Origin: CAIUSP01 sp964594365
GTDB lineage: Bacteria; Actinomycetota; Thermoleophilia; Solirubrobacterales; 70-9
Direction: 5' to 3'
DNA: 64,000 nt
Assembly (NCBI GenBank): GCA_964594365.1
Contig: CAZQMB010000008.1
Coordinates: forward strand, 7,174-71,173
Positions within the stretch are counted from its first letter, which is position 1. Each line of letters starts with the position of its first letter. The position numbers were made by a program, and so were the translations under genes. The notes below the pieces were generated by a model that was not told where the DNA came from, ran no database searches, and was given only the letters and a program-made list of their open reading frames with translations. Of this stretch, positions 1-8,411 are shown piece after piece.

Positions 1-282
1 GAGGTTCTCCACCTGATCGGCCACGCTCGGCGTTATTCCCGCGATCAGGCCGAGCGGGATCGCGATGATCAGGATGTAGGTGATCGTGATCGCGATCCCC
101 CTCTTCATGTAGCGGGTGAGGAAGTTGACCGGCCCGGCGGCAGCGAGCGCGAGGAAGGCCGCGATGACGAGCCAGCTGATCGGCTTCCTCAGCAGGTACA
201 CGAGATAGAGAGCGAGGGCAACCGCGACGGCGACCAGTGTCGCCTTCAGAACGGCCTTGCTGGTCGGCCCGTCGGTAGCCAT
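1..282 (-). CDS. AI-2E family transporter (PerM/YdiK), N-terminal fragment
   Basis: Reading back from the ATG at 282 gives 94 codons that run off the window edge, so only the N-terminus is present. It has a short polar start, a first membrane helix (about residues 12-30), a second (about 34-46) and a third (about 56-76) ending in TPSVADQVENL, the pattern of the AI-2E/PerM exporter family (PF01594). Members export small molecules or act as ion antiporters; the substrate here is unknown. A -10 box sits 6 nt before the start and there is no Shine-Dalgarno sequence. Family assignment rests on the first quarter of the protein only. Confidence 0.72.
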   Translation of the reverse strand, partial: MATDGPTSKAVLKATLVAVAVALALYLVYLLRKPISWLVIAAFLALAAAGPVNFLTRYMKRGIAITITYILIIAIPLGLIAGITPSVADQVENL

Positions 283-288
283 GCGGGA

Positions 289-294
289 ACCCTA
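289..294 (-). promoter_or_regulatory. -10 box TAGGGT, leaderless start of AI-2E gene
   Basis: TAGGGT on the minus strand ends 6 nt before the ATG at 282, so transcription should begin at or next to the start codon. Confidence 0.5.
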
Positions 295-350
295 TTCGGC
301 GTGGATGACCCCGAATCCGTCGGCAGCCCGCACGGGCCCTGTCTGCGCCC

Positions 351-356
351 TATAAA
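351..356 (+). promoter_or_regulatory. -10 box TATAAA, leaderless start of FAD oxidoreductase
   Basis: TATAAA ends 6 nt before the ATG at 363. No ribosome binding site lies between them. Confidence 0.55.
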
Positions 357-362
357 GCAGTC

Positions 363-1763
363 ATGAAGCACACGACTCAGGGCTGGTGGCTCGAAGAGGC
401 AGGCGCGAGGGATCCTCTTCCCTCTCTCAGCCGGCACATCGACTGCGACCTGGCGATCCTCGGTGGCGGTTTCACCGGTCTCTGGACGGCTTGGCAGGTC
501 TCGAAGCGTGAACCCTCGATCAAGGTCGTCGTGGTGGAGAGGGATCGGTGTGGGCACGGCCCGAGTGGCCGAAACGGAGGTTTCGTGATGTCCCTCTGGT
601 CGAGCCTCGAGAACATGGCGCAGAGATTCGGTGTGGAGCGTGCGATCGAGACCGCCCGGGCCTCGGCCGACTCCGTGGACGAGATCGGCGCGTTCTGTAC
701 CGAGCACGATCTGGATGCCTGGTTCCACAAGGGCGGATACATGATGGTGTCGGCCTCTCCTGCTCAGGATGCGGTCTGGCAATCCGAGGTTGCCGCCTGC
801 CACGAATACGGAGTGCCGGAGGTTGCAAGAGAACTCGAGCCGGGCGAAGTGGCCGAGCGCTGTCGTTCCCCTCTGTTCAGGGGCGGCGCGTACTTCCCGG
901 ATTCGGCCACCGTGCAGCCCGGGCGCCTCGCGCTCGGACTGCGAGCGATCGTGGCCGGTCTACCGAACGTCGAGGTATTCGAGTCCTCGCCGGTGCGCTC
1001 GGTCGAGGCTGGCCCGTGGGGATGCCGTATCGAGGCCGGATCAGGATCACTGTCCTCCAAGAGCGCGGTTCTCGCGATGGGCGGTGTGATGGCCGGATCA
1101 CGCTCCCCGCTGAAAGGCAGGTTGACGGTTGCGTCGAGCCACATCGCCCTCACCGAGCCGGTGCCGGATCTGCTCGAGGAGATCAGTTGGACCGGGGGAG
1201 AGAGCATCACCGACGGCCGGAGGTTGGTGAACTACTTCAGGACCACCGAGGACGGACGCATCGCCTTCGGCTGGGGCGGGGGCGAGATCGCGTGCGGGGG
1301 GCGTATCGAGGGTCGAGCCGAGATCGACCGCGAGGTGATCGATCAGGTAATCGCGAACCTCCTCCGGACCTTCCCTAGTCTGGCCGGGAAGCAGATCACC
1401 CACGCTTGGGGAGGGCCCATCGACGCCTCTCCGACCCACCTGCCCTCGATCGTTCAGCTCGGCTCGGACCCCGTCTACGCGGCCTTCGGTTACACGGGTA
1501 ACGGGGTGGGCCCGTCGCATCTTGCCGGCAAGGTCCTCGCATCCCTCGCGCTGGAGGTCTCAGATGAATTGACGCGCCTTCCGCTCGTCAATCCCGAGCC
1601 TCAGCGTGTCCCGGGGGGCCTCGCTGGTTGGATCGGTGGGAGTGTCATTCGCAATGCGATGGTCCGCCGTGAGGCCGCCGAGGATGCGGGCCAGAGTCCT
1701 GCATCGGTCGATCGACTCGTCTCGGAGGTACCCGAACTGATCGGGTTCCACATAGGGCGTTAG
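363..1763 (+). CDS. FAD-dependent oxidoreductase of the DAO family (gamma-glutamylputrescine/amine oxidase type)
   Basis: A 466-residue flavoprotein expected to oxidise an amine or amino acid with FAD in the cytoplasm. The dinucleotide-binding motif GGGFTGLWTAW is near residue 34, a second conserved GRNGGFV follows near residue 68, and a C-terminal FAD contact FGYTGNGVG lies near residue 378. These place it in the DAO family (PF01266) close to PuuB-type gamma-glutamylputrescine oxidases and DadA-like enzymes. It is 2 nt from a GNAT acetyltransferase, so the two are probably one operon; polyamine metabolism would fit both but is inference. The exact substrate cannot be read from sequence. Confidence 0.85.
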   Translation: MKHTTQGWWLEEAGARDPLPSLSRHIDCDLAILGGGFTGLWTAWQVSKREPSIKVVVVERDRCGHGPSGRNGGFVMSLWSSLENMAQRFGVERAIETARASADSVDEIGAFCTEHDLDAWFHKGGYMMVSASPAQDAVWQSEVAACHEYGVPEVARELEPGEVAERCRSPLFRGGAYFPDSATVQPGRLALGLRAIVAGLPNVEVFESSPVRSVEAGPWGCRIEAGSGSLSSKSAVLAMGGVMAGSRSPLKGRLTVASSHIALTEPVPDLLEEISWTGGESITDGRRLVNYFRTTEDGRIAFGWGGGEIACGGRIEGRAEIDREVIDQVIANLLRTFPSLAGKQITHAWGGPIDASPTHLPSIVQLGSDPVYAAFGYTGNGVGPSHLAGKVLASLALEVSDELTRLPLVNPEPQRVPGGLAGWIGGSVIRNAMVRREAAEDAGQSPASVDRLVSEVPELIGFHIGR

Positions 1764-1765
1764 CG

Positions 1766-2275
1766 ATGAACGACCAGTCGAACGTGAATCCAGACCTGAA
1801 GCTCCTGCCGGGTTCGAAGGAGCTCGCCAAGGACATCGAGATCCGCGATGCCAGGGTCGATGAGATTCCTGACCTGATGCCTCTGCTTCGCGCCTACTGC
1901 GACTTCTACGAGTGCGACCCGACCGATGACGGTCTCAGGGCCTTTGCCGAGAAGATGCTCACCGAGTCGAGGTGGGGGTGCCTGTTCATCGCCCGCGACT
2001 CCGTACGCGCGGTCGGGTTTGCGGCCCTGGCCTGGAAGTGGTCGAGCCTGCGCGGCTCACTGATCGGCTACCTGGATGATCTGTACGTCGATCCCGATGC
2101 GCGCGGCAAGGGCGTAGCCGACGCCCTCATCTCGGCCTGCGCCGAGCGAGCTACCGGGAAGGGTGCGACCGCACTGGTCTGGCTCACCGCCGATGACAAT
2201 CACAGGGCCCAGGCGGTGTACGACCGCCTGGGTGGAACCTTCGGCGTCTACCGCGAGTACGACCTGGACCTGTAG
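1766..2275 (+). CDS. GNAT family N-acetyltransferase
   Basis: A 169-residue single-domain acetyltransferase. The acetyl-CoA binding signature is seen as VDPDARGKGVADALI around residues 110-125, preceded by the typical strand GYLDDLYV and followed by VWLTADDNHRAQAVYDRLG, the usual GNAT C-terminal motif. The first 25 residues look like a flexible lead-in. The ATG lies 2 nt after the stop of the FAD oxidoreductase, implying coupled translation. The acceptor is unknown; an amine or polyamine would fit the operon partner. Confidence 0.88.
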   Translation: MNDQSNVNPDLKLLPGSKELAKDIEIRDARVDEIPDLMPLLRAYCDFYECDPTDDGLRAFAEKMLTESRWGCLFIARDSVRAVGFAALAWKWSSLRGSLIGYLDDLYVDPDARGKGVADALISACAERATGKGATALVWLTADDNHRAQAVYDRLGGTFGVYREYDLDL

Positions 2276-2300
2276 GCCACGAGTCCGGAGTCCGGCCTCG

Positions 2301-3764
2301 TCACCAACGTGAGGTGACGACCTTCTTGCGCGTATAGAACTCGACGGCGTCGTGCCCGTTCGCGTGCAGGTCACCGTCTATCGAGTCCTTCCAACCCGAG
2401 AAGGGGAACCAGGCGACCGGTGCCGGGACTCCGATGTTCACCCCGAGCATCCCCGCCTCTATCCCGTAGCGGTACTGGCGTACCGCCTCACCCGACTCGG
2501 TGAAGATCGATCCGGCATTGCCGTAACGGGAGCCGTTGGAGAACTCGATCGCCTCGTCCAGATCGTTTGCCCGCCAGAAGGCCAGTACCGGACCGAAGAG
2601 TTCCTCTCTGGCGAGTTGACCTTCGGCGTCGGAGGTCTCGACGATCGTCGGCCCGAGGAATGTCCCGGGGTCCCCACCACCGAGGCGACCATCCAAGACC
2701 ACCTCGTCACCCGCCTTCTCGGCTGCCGTCACCGCATCTTCGGCTCGTTGTCTGGAATCGGGTGCGACCATCGGGCAGACATCGGTGTCGGCTCCGTCGC
2801 CGGGTCCGGTCACCAGTTCGCTGGCTGCCTCTACCAACGCATCGCGGACCTCGTCCTGTCGGGCTTTGTCGCCGACCGCGACGAGGACCGATCCAGCGAG
2901 GCACCGTTGTCCTGCCGCGCCGAAGGAAGAAGAGAGGATCGCTGGTACCGATTTGTCCAGATCTGCATCTGGCATCACGATCAGGGAGTTCTTGGCACCT
3001 CCGAGGGCCTGGACCCTCTTTCCGCTCTCGGCGGATCGCGTGGCAACGATGCGGGCGGTACTAGCCTGACCGACGAAGCTGATGGCGTCGATCCCGGGAT
3101 GTTCGAGTATTCCCTCCACCGCCTCGCGGGCACCGTGAACCAGATTCAGGACTCCCTCGGGGAAGGCGCCTGTCTCGGCTGCCAGCTCGAAGATCCGCAC
3201 TGCGGGCCTCGGATCACGCTCCGACGGCTTGAGGATGAAGCTGTTCCCACACGCAACGGCGAACGGGAGGAACCAGAGAGGGATCATCGCCGGGAAGTTG
3301 AAGGGGGTGATCGCCGCCACTACGCCGACTGGTTGCCGCACCATCTCGACGTCCATTCCGCTCGCGATCCCTTCCAGATTCTCTCCCTTCATCAGATGCG
3401 GAATCGCCGTCGCGGCCTCTACCGATTCGATACCGCGCTGGACCTCGGCAGACGCATCCGGGAGCGTCTTGCCCATATCCGCCGTCACCAGCGCCGCGAT
3501 CTCCTCACGGTGCTCGGTCAGGATCTCGCGCAGCGCCATCACCGATCGAGCTCTCTGCTGGGGAGGGACTGCACGCCACTCCTCTTTCGCAGCCGATGCT
3601 GCAGCCACCGCTGCATCTATGTCGGAGCGGTTGGAGAGCGGAACCTCCGCCGCGAGATCACCTGTTGCAGGGTCGATGTCCGGGAGGGTCTCGGTCCCTG
3701 CTGCCTCCACCCACTTTCCACCGATGTAGTTGCGGAGGGTCTCTTTCTCGGTCGAGATAGCCAT
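2301..3764 (-). CDS. mmsA: CoA-acylating methylmalonate-semialdehyde dehydrogenase
   Basis: Converts (methyl)malonate semialdehyde to propionyl-CoA or acetyl-CoA with NAD+ and CoA, a late step of valine and some inositol or thymine catabolism. The 487-residue length is normal. Features are the aldehyde dehydrogenase fold with ITPFNFPAM near residue 152, the cofactor strand FVGQASTARIV near 230, catalytic Cys288 in GQRCLAGS, and the QALGGAKN segment where this family lacks the general-base Glu of ordinary aldehyde dehydrogenases. It fits the valine/isobutyrate block at 43-55 kb. The start is ATG with a -10 box 7 nt upstream. Confidence 0.93.
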   Translation of the reverse strand: MAISTEKETLRNYIGGKWVEAAGTETLPDIDPATGDLAAEVPLSNRSDIDAAVAAASAAKEEWRAVPPQQRARSVMALREILTEHREEIAALVTADMGKTLPDASAEVQRGIESVEAATAIPHLMKGENLEGIASGMDVEMVRQPVGVVAAITPFNFPAMIPLWFLPFAVACGNSFILKPSERDPRPAVRIFELAAETGAFPEGVLNLVHGAREAVEGILEHPGIDAISFVGQASTARIVATRSAESGKRVQALGGAKNSLIVMPDADLDKSVPAILSSSFGAAGQRCLAGSVLVAVGDKARQDEVRDALVEAASELVTGPGDGADTDVCPMVAPDSRQRAEDAVTAAEKAGDEVVLDGRLGGGDPGTFLGPTIVETSDAEGQLAREELFGPVLAFWRANDLDEAIEFSNGSRYGNAGSIFTESGEAVRQYRYGIEAGMLGVNIGVPAPVAWFPFSGWKDSIDGDLHANGHDAVEFYTRKKVVTSRW

Positions 3765-3771
3765 CGGACTA

Positions 3772-3777
3772 AGCGTA
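3772..3777 (-). promoter_or_regulatory. -10 box TACGCT, leaderless start of mmsA
   Basis: CCTCGCTACGCTT precedes the mmsA ATG by 7 nt after the hexamer. The same 13-mer lies before egtB at 18694-18706. Confidence 0.6.
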
Positions 3778-3808
3778 GCGAGGACCGGTTTCCGTCACGC
3801 TGCTGCTT

Positions 3809-5170
3809 TCAACCGAGCAGATCCCGGACCGCCTCGCCAAAAGCCTCGGTGTGCCGGTCGACGTCCTCATCGGTGGTGGCCGGAGACATCAACGCCATCG
3901 AGTGGAAGGGGGTCATCAGGATTCCCCGGTTCAGCGCGTGCAGGTGCATGAACCTGTCGAGATCCCGGTCCTCGGCGGCCACCGCCTCGCTTCCGTTGCG
4001 CGGGGGGTCAGGCCGGAACTTGTATTCGATCCGACAGCCGATCCTCACCGCATGCCAACCGAGATCGTTGTCGGAGATGATTCCATTGACACCTTCCTCG
4101 AACCGCTCGCAGCGAGCGATCATGCTCTGGAAGGCCTCTTCCGTGAGGACGTCCTCGAGAGTCGCGCGCATCGCAGCGAGAGAGAGGGCATTGCCGGAGA
4201 GGGTCCCTCCGATGCCGCCGACATCGGCAACGTCGAGTGAACCCATGTAGTCGGTAACCATGCCCGCGACCTCTTCGCTCATGCCATAGGTGGCGGCGGG
4301 CACCCCTCCGGCCAGTGGCTTGCCGATGGTCAACAGGTCGGGTTCGAGTCCGTACTCGCCGGTGTAGCCGCCGGGGCCGGCGCAGATCGTGTGGGTCTCG
4401 TCGATGATCAGTAGCGTCCCGTACTTCCGGGTCAGTTCACGCAGAGCCTCGTGATATCCCGGGTCGGGGAGGATGATCCCGATGTTGGTCATAGCCGGCT
4501 CTGCCAGTACGCAGGCGATCTCCTGCGTTGCGAGCGCCCGCTCGAGTGCATCCAAGTCGTTCCATTCGACCGCGACCGTTGTCTCGGCCGGATCGACCGG
4601 CGGGCCGATGTTGTCCGGGCGCGAGACCGTCTCGCCGGACTGGTCTGTGACGGCGAAGGTCTCGTCTACCGAGCCGTGGTAGCACCATGAGTAGACGAGG
4701 ACCTTGGGACGTCGCGTGATCGCCCGGCAGAGCCGCAGGGCAAATCGGTTGGCATCGGTTGCCGTCAGGGCGAACTGCCAGTAGGGAAGGCCGAACCTGC
4801 GCTTGAGATCCTCCCCGACCGCAGCCGAATCGGCCGAGGGGAGCATCAAGGTGATTCCGTTGCCCGCCTGTCCCTCGATCGCGGAAACCGTCGGGGGAGG
4901 TGAGTGCCCGGTCATCGCTCCGGTATCGCCCAGGCAGAAGTCGACGTAGTCGTTCCCGTCGATATCGCGGAACCGCGCGCCCTCGGCTGAGTCGACGAAC
5001 ACCGGATACGGCCCAGCCCAGTCGGTCATCCACGGCATCGGCACACCGGCCAAGAGCGAATCCTTGGAGCGCTCGAACATCTCGGCGGACCTCGGGGTCC
5101 GTGAGCAGAAGAGTGCTTCCTCCGACTCCAGTAGTTCGGCCAGTCTCTTTCGGTCTATCTCGGTTGTCAT
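3809..5170 (-). CDS. class III PLP-dependent aminotransferase (glutamate-1-semialdehyde aminomutase-like)
   Basis: A 453-residue fold-type I aminotransferase. Visible landmarks are the DGNDYVDFCLGDTGAMTGH segment typical of HemL-like enzymes, the cofactor Asp in LLIIDETHT, and the PLP lysine in LLTIGKPLAGGVP. It is more HemL-like than like gamma-aminobutyrate transaminases, but its position beside mmsA suggests it may supply a semialdehyde (for example from beta-aminoisobutyrate) rather than serve heme synthesis; this is inference. Its ATG overlaps the stop of the upstream WS/DGAT gene by one base (TGATG), so translation is coupled. Confidence 0.82.
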   Translation of the reverse strand: MTTEIDRKRLAELLESEEALFCSRTPRSAEMFERSKDSLLAGVPMPWMTDWAGPYPVFVDSAEGARFRDIDGNDYVDFCLGDTGAMTGHSPPPTVSAIEGQAGNGITLMLPSADSAAVGEDLKRRFGLPYWQFALTATDANRFALRLCRAITRRPKVLVYSWCYHGSVDETFAVTDQSGETVSRPDNIGPPVDPAETTVAVEWNDLDALERALATQEIACVLAEPAMTNIGIILPDPGYHEALRELTRKYGTLLIIDETHTICAGPGGYTGEYGLEPDLLTIGKPLAGGVPAATYGMSEEVAGMVTDYMGSLDVADVGGIGGTLSGNALSLAAMRATLEDVLTEEAFQSMIARCERFEEGVNGIISDNDLGWHAVRIGCRIEYKFRPDPPRNGSEAVAAEDRDLDRFMHLHALNRGILMTPFHSMALMSPATTDEDVDRHTEAFGEAVRDLLG

Positions 5171-6489
5171 CAGTTGAGCGCGAGTTCGAGTTGATCGAGT
5201 GCGTCGATTATCCCGGAGGCGATGCGCTCGGTCCCTTCCACCGCCTCAGGATCCGAGCAGACACCGAAAGTTATCCGGTCTCCGATCGAGATTATCGCGA
5301 TCCGAACCGCATGCCGATCGGCTGGTTCGGCGAGCGTCACCAGGCCGCCGGTCGGTCGTCCCAGCACCTGCGCGGCAGTTCTCGGACCGGGAACGTTGGA
5401 GACCGAGAGAGCAAACTCTCGCGGGCCGGAACTCAAACGGGTACTCGCCTTGTGCAGCGGCGCGTAGCGTCCGATCGCGTGGAAGAAGTCGTAGAGCGTC
5501 TCCGCATCGTGATTGGTCTTGCGCTCGTGTGTCTCGGCGTTGATCTGCTTCAACCGCTCGATCGGGGACGGGCTGCCCAACGGCAGGTCTACGAACAGGA
5601 AGGAGTCGCGATTGCCGATCCCATCCGCTTCGTCTTGGCTGTGGAGGCTCACAGGAACCTGCGCCTTCAATCGCTTGGGTCGCTTGCCGCCCGTTGCAAG
5701 CCACGCGTCCAGCGAGCCACCCACCGCCGCCAGCACTACATCGTTCACGGTCACGGTCTCTCCGGCAGCCTTGCCGATCCTCTTCACCCGTTCGAGGGAG
5801 ACCTCGGCCCAGGCGACCTCTCGGGATCCCGAGATGTGCCGAGCGAGGGGAGTCTTCCTGGAGGGCGTCAACTCGCGCAGGAGTGTGCGTAGCGTTTCGA
5901 ACACGGAGCGGCGTTGCGGCGGTGGAGCGGCACCGCCGGTGGGGCCTCGGGTTGCCGGATGCGCAGAGCTCCTCGTTGCTGATCGCGGAGAGGTCTGCTC
6001 GTCGAAGAAGAGACCTGAGAGGATCTTGACGGAGCTCACTCCGTCGGCCATGCAGTGGTGGAATCTGGAGATCAGCGCCGTTCGTCCCTCCGTCAGGTGG
6101 ACCACCTCGATCTGCCAGAGCGGCGCCGCGTGGTCGAGCCTCGACTCCATCGCCTCGGATACGAGCCTCCTGAGGCCGTCGGAATCGACCGGCCCACCGG
6201 TGTGCTCGGTCAGGTGATTGCTGACATGGAAAGCCTCGTCGGCCACCCACCAGGAGTCGGCGGGGTTTCCATCGCGCATCTCGACCCTCTGGGTGAGCCT
6301 CGGCAAGGCATTCACTCGCTGAGCAACCCTTTCCTCGAGTTCGGAGAGCTGGATGCGGTCCCCACTCGGAGTGGGTTCGAGCAGCAAGACCTTGGTCGTG
6401 TGACCGTAGATCGTCGCCGATTCGAGAGCGAGGATCGCTGCGTCGTCTGCCTCCAGCCTCTCCGCATTCGGTGCGGGGGGTTCCGTCAC
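5170..6489 (-). CDS. wax ester synthase/diacylglycerol acyltransferase (WS/DGAT)
   Basis: Esterifies long-chain alcohols or diacylglycerol with acyl-CoA to make neutral storage lipids, usually at the membrane or lipid body surface. The 439 residues show the family active-site motif HHCMADG (HHxxxDG) near residue 143, the N-terminal condensation-like domain, and the C-terminal DUF1298-like region with LSVSNVPGPR near 365. This is close to the length of actinobacterial Tgs proteins. A low-complexity Ala/Pro/Arg-rich stretch separates the halves. It overlaps the aminotransferase gene by one base downstream. Confidence 0.9.
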   Translation of the reverse strand: MTEPPAPNAERLEADDAAILALESATIYGHTTKVLLLEPTPSGDRIQLSELEERVAQRVNALPRLTQRVEMRDGNPADSWWVADEAFHVSNHLTEHTGGPVDSDGLRRLVSEAMESRLDHAAPLWQIEVVHLTEGRTALISRFHHCMADGVSSVKILSGLFFDEQTSPRSATRSSAHPATRGPTGGAAPPPQRRSVFETLRTLLRELTPSRKTPLARHISGSREVAWAEVSLERVKRIGKAAGETVTVNDVVLAAVGGSLDAWLATGGKRPKRLKAQVPVSLHSQDEADGIGNRDSFLFVDLPLGSPSPIERLKQINAETHERKTNHDAETLYDFFHAIGRYAPLHKASTRLSSGPREFALSVSNVPGPRTAAQVLGRPTGGLVTLAEPADRHAVRIAIISIGDRITFGVCSDPEAVEGTERIASGIIDALDQLELALN

Positions 6490-6502
6490 TGGTCCGCCCC
6501 GG

Positions 6503-6904
6503 CTATCGGCTGGGTGCGCGCAGCAGGCGGATGACCGTGAAGATGGCCAACAAAGTCATCGTGGCCGCACTGGCGAGGCACCACCGACAGGTGGTCTCGA
6601 GCGTCGTTATGGACCAGATGGTGAGGAAGGCGCTGACGCCGAACCCGACCAGTGCGAGCAGTGCTCCGGTCATCCGACCGAGGTCGCCACGGATGAACAG
6701 CGAGCCGAGGATCATCACGTAGCCGATCACCCCGATGATCGAGGTGCTGAGCCCGAACTTGTCCGAGTACTCGGAGGTGAGGACCGTGGCACAGCCACCC
6801 GTGCCACAGGTGACACCCTTGCCTTCGATCGTGATGTAGGTGGCGATCCCGATCCCGATCACGGCGAGGATGCCGATGATCAGGCGAAGTCGGTTATCGG
6901 TCAC
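6503..6904 (-). CDS. vitamin K epoxide reductase (VKOR) family protein
   Basis: A 133-residue four-helix membrane protein that reoxidises a periplasmic-type thiol oxidase and passes electrons to menaquinone, replacing DsbB in actinobacteria. The CxxC active site is CRWC (Cys106, Cys109) and the loop pair is Cys33 and Cys38, as expected for the electron relay. Membrane segments lie at about 8-25, 52-70, 78-99 and 110-128. The start overlaps the DsbA-like gene by 4 nt (ATGA), so the pair should be co-translated and act together in oxidative folding of exported proteins. Confidence 0.93.
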   Translation of the reverse strand: MTDNRLRLIIGILAVIGIGIATYITIEGKGVTCGTGGCATVLTSEYSDKFGLSTSIIGVIGYVMILGSLFIRGDLGRMTGALLALVGFGVSAFLTIWSITTLETTCRWCLASAATMTLLAIFTVIRLLRAPSR

Positions 6905-7599
6905 TTCGAGCGGGCGGCCTCGAGTGCCTGCTCGAAGGAGGCGTAGTCGAAGCTCTCGAGCTCGATCGGCACCGGATCACCGTTCCCGGTCTTGAGGAAG
7001 AGCGAGGGTGTACTGGAGACTCCGTATTCGCCGGCGAGCGCGAGGTCTTCCGCGAATACCGCCTGCGCTGCCTCGGAGGTGCGATCGGCTTGTGCCTGAT
7101 CTACGTCGAGGCCCGGAATTGCGTCGTAGATGCTGGTGATGAAGTCATCGGTCACGTAGCCGGTGTTCTCGATTCCCTGGTTGAGGTAGAAGAGGTCGGT
7201 GAACTGCCAGAGCTTGTCCTGCAGCGATGCGGCGGCTGCAGCGGTGGCGGCAGTCGTCGACTGGACCCCGTCTCCGACGATGGCGATCAGCCTGAGTTCG
7301 AGTTTGACCTTGCCGGTTCGGACCTGCTTGTCGACCAGCTCCGGGAGCGTTTCCTTGGCGAATTCTCCACAGAAGGGACATTGGAGGTCTGCGAACTCCA
7401 CGATCGTCTCCGGGGCATCCGGATCACCGAGCACTACGCCGCTCTGGGGGATCCCGGCGAAGCGCTTCTCCACTTCCTTGGAGTTGGCTGCGGGGCCCGC
7501 GCTCGTCTCGCTGCCGCCCTGACTGAAGACGACCACCAAGACGACGATCACGGCCGCGAGGACGCCGATGATGGTGAGCTGTTGTGCCCGCTTGCTCAT
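6901..7599 (-). CDS. DsbA-like membrane-anchored thiol:disulfide oxidoreductase
   Basis: A 232-residue protein with an uncleaved N-terminal anchor (about residues 8-27), a short linker, then a thioredoxin fold with active site CPFC (Cys74, Cys77) and a cis-proline loop SSTPSLFL. This is the actinobacterial DsbA architecture, acting outside the membrane to introduce disulfides. It overlaps the VKOR gene by 4 nt; VKOR is its expected reoxidant. The start at 7599 follows a -10 box with 9 nt spacing. Confidence 0.92.
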   Translation of the reverse strand: MSKRAQQLTIIGVLAAVIVVLVVVFSQGGSETSAGPAANSKEVEKRFAGIPQSGVVLGDPDAPETIVEFADLQCPFCGEFAKETLPELVDKQVRTGKVKLELRLIAIVGDGVQSTTAATAAAAASLQDKLWQFTDLFYLNQGIENTGYVTDDFITSIYDAIPGLDVDQAQADRTSEAAQAVFAEDLALAGEYGVSSTPSLFLKTGNGDPVPIELESFDYASFEQALEAARSK

Positions 7600-7608
7600 C
7601 GTCGGATA

Positions 7609-7614
7609 AGTCTA
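7609..7614 (-). promoter_or_regulatory. -10 box TAGACT for the DsbA-VKOR operon
   Basis: TAGACT lies 9 nt before the ATG at 7599, so the 5' leader is at most a few bases. Confidence 0.45.
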
Positions 7615-7636
7615 GCCATACAGACCCCTCGATCGG

Positions 7637-8377
7637 TCAGGCGGCGCGTCGGAGGTCCCCCAGCTGGATATCCGGAACGTGGATCCAGCCTTCTCGAGCG
7701 GCCCTGTCAGCATCATTCCGATCGGGGCCGTTGGTGGCCCCGAGTGCCGCAGCACGTGCGATCAAGGAGCAGATCAGAGCGTCGAGTTGGTTGTGGTCAC
7801 GCTCCAGCGCCGATCGATCAGCTTCCCCGAAATCGATTCCTCCGATCCCCGCCTCCACTGATTCGAGGATCCGCGGCAGCCGATCCCTTCCCTTGGCGCT
7901 CTTGTAGCCGGTGGCATCGATGCCCCAGCTCTCGAGCGCCGCAGCCGGATAGACCTCACACAGATACCCATCGCCGCTCCTGTCGACGGGCCTGCCCCTT
8001 GCGGCCATCAGGGTCTGGAGATCCACGGCCCGTAGCGCCACGACTCCGATCAGATCGGTCGAGACGCTCAGCGGCCGCCGACCGGACTCCTGCTGGAGCC
8101 TGCGATCGGTCTCCCGAAGGGTCAACAGCCTCCGGTCGGGGAGCTCGTCCCTCCTGCGCTGAGCGTGGTGATCGCCTACCGCCTGGATGAAGTCGTCAGG
8201 CCAACCCAGCGGGGCGTCCAGCCCCACCTTGTCGGCATCGAGCATCGCTTCCACGAGGGCTCCGTCGTTCAATCCGCAGCGAAGGTCCTCGACTGCGACT
8301 TCGCCTTCCTCCCAACTCGTGAGGCAGATCGCCGTCGACTCCGGCTGAGCAGCGAGATCTATCCCGAGACACCTCAT
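7637..8377 (-). CDS. DUF429 domain protein (predicted RNase H-fold nuclease)
   Basis: A 246-residue protein beginning MRCLGIDLAAQPEST, the opening strand and acidic residue of the DUF429 family (PF04250). The middle has LDAPLGWPDDF and a later GDGYLCEVYPAAAL and DQLDALICS-like pattern (HNQLDALICSLIA), all conserved in this family. DUF429 proteins are predicted RNase H-like enzymes with no settled role. It is divergent from the Nudix gene with only 34 nt between the two starts, both with leaderless -10 boxes that lie side by side. Confidence 0.85.
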   Translation of the reverse strand: MRCLGIDLAAQPESTAICLTSWEEGEVAVEDLRCGLNDGALVEAMLDADKVGLDAPLGWPDDFIQAVGDHHAQRRRDELPDRRLLTLRETDRRLQQESGRRPLSVSTDLIGVVALRAVDLQTLMAARGRPVDRSGDGYLCEVYPAAALESWGIDATGYKSAKGRDRLPRILESVEAGIGGIDFGEADRSALERDHNQLDALICSLIARAAALGATNGPDRNDADRAAREGWIHVPDIQLGDLRRAA

Positions 8378-8383
8378 GCAGAG

Positions 8384-8389
8384 ATCCTA
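8384..8389 (-). promoter_or_regulatory. -10 box TAGGAT, leaderless start of DUF429 gene
   Basis: The hexamer ends 6 nt before the ATG at 8377. Confidence 0.5.
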
Positions 8390-8398
8390 TGCGGGCCT

Positions 8399-8404
8399 TA
8401 GGCT
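8399..8404 (+). promoter_or_regulatory. -10 box TAGGCT, leaderless start of Nudix gene
   Basis: The hexamer ends 7 nt before the ATG at 8412. It lies only 10 bp from the opposing -10 box of the DUF429 gene. Confidence 0.55.
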
Positions 8405-8411
8405 CCCCGAC

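Noticed and set aside
2352..4250. A 632-codon open frame antisense to mmsA and the aminotransferase
   Set aside because: It spans the gap and antisense of two well-supported genes and is Cys/Arg/His-rich without any motif.
4341..4351. GGTTCGAGTCC, resembling a tRNA T-loop
   Set aside because: It lies in the aminotransferase coding frame, and no acceptor stem, anticodon arm or D-arm can be drawn around it.
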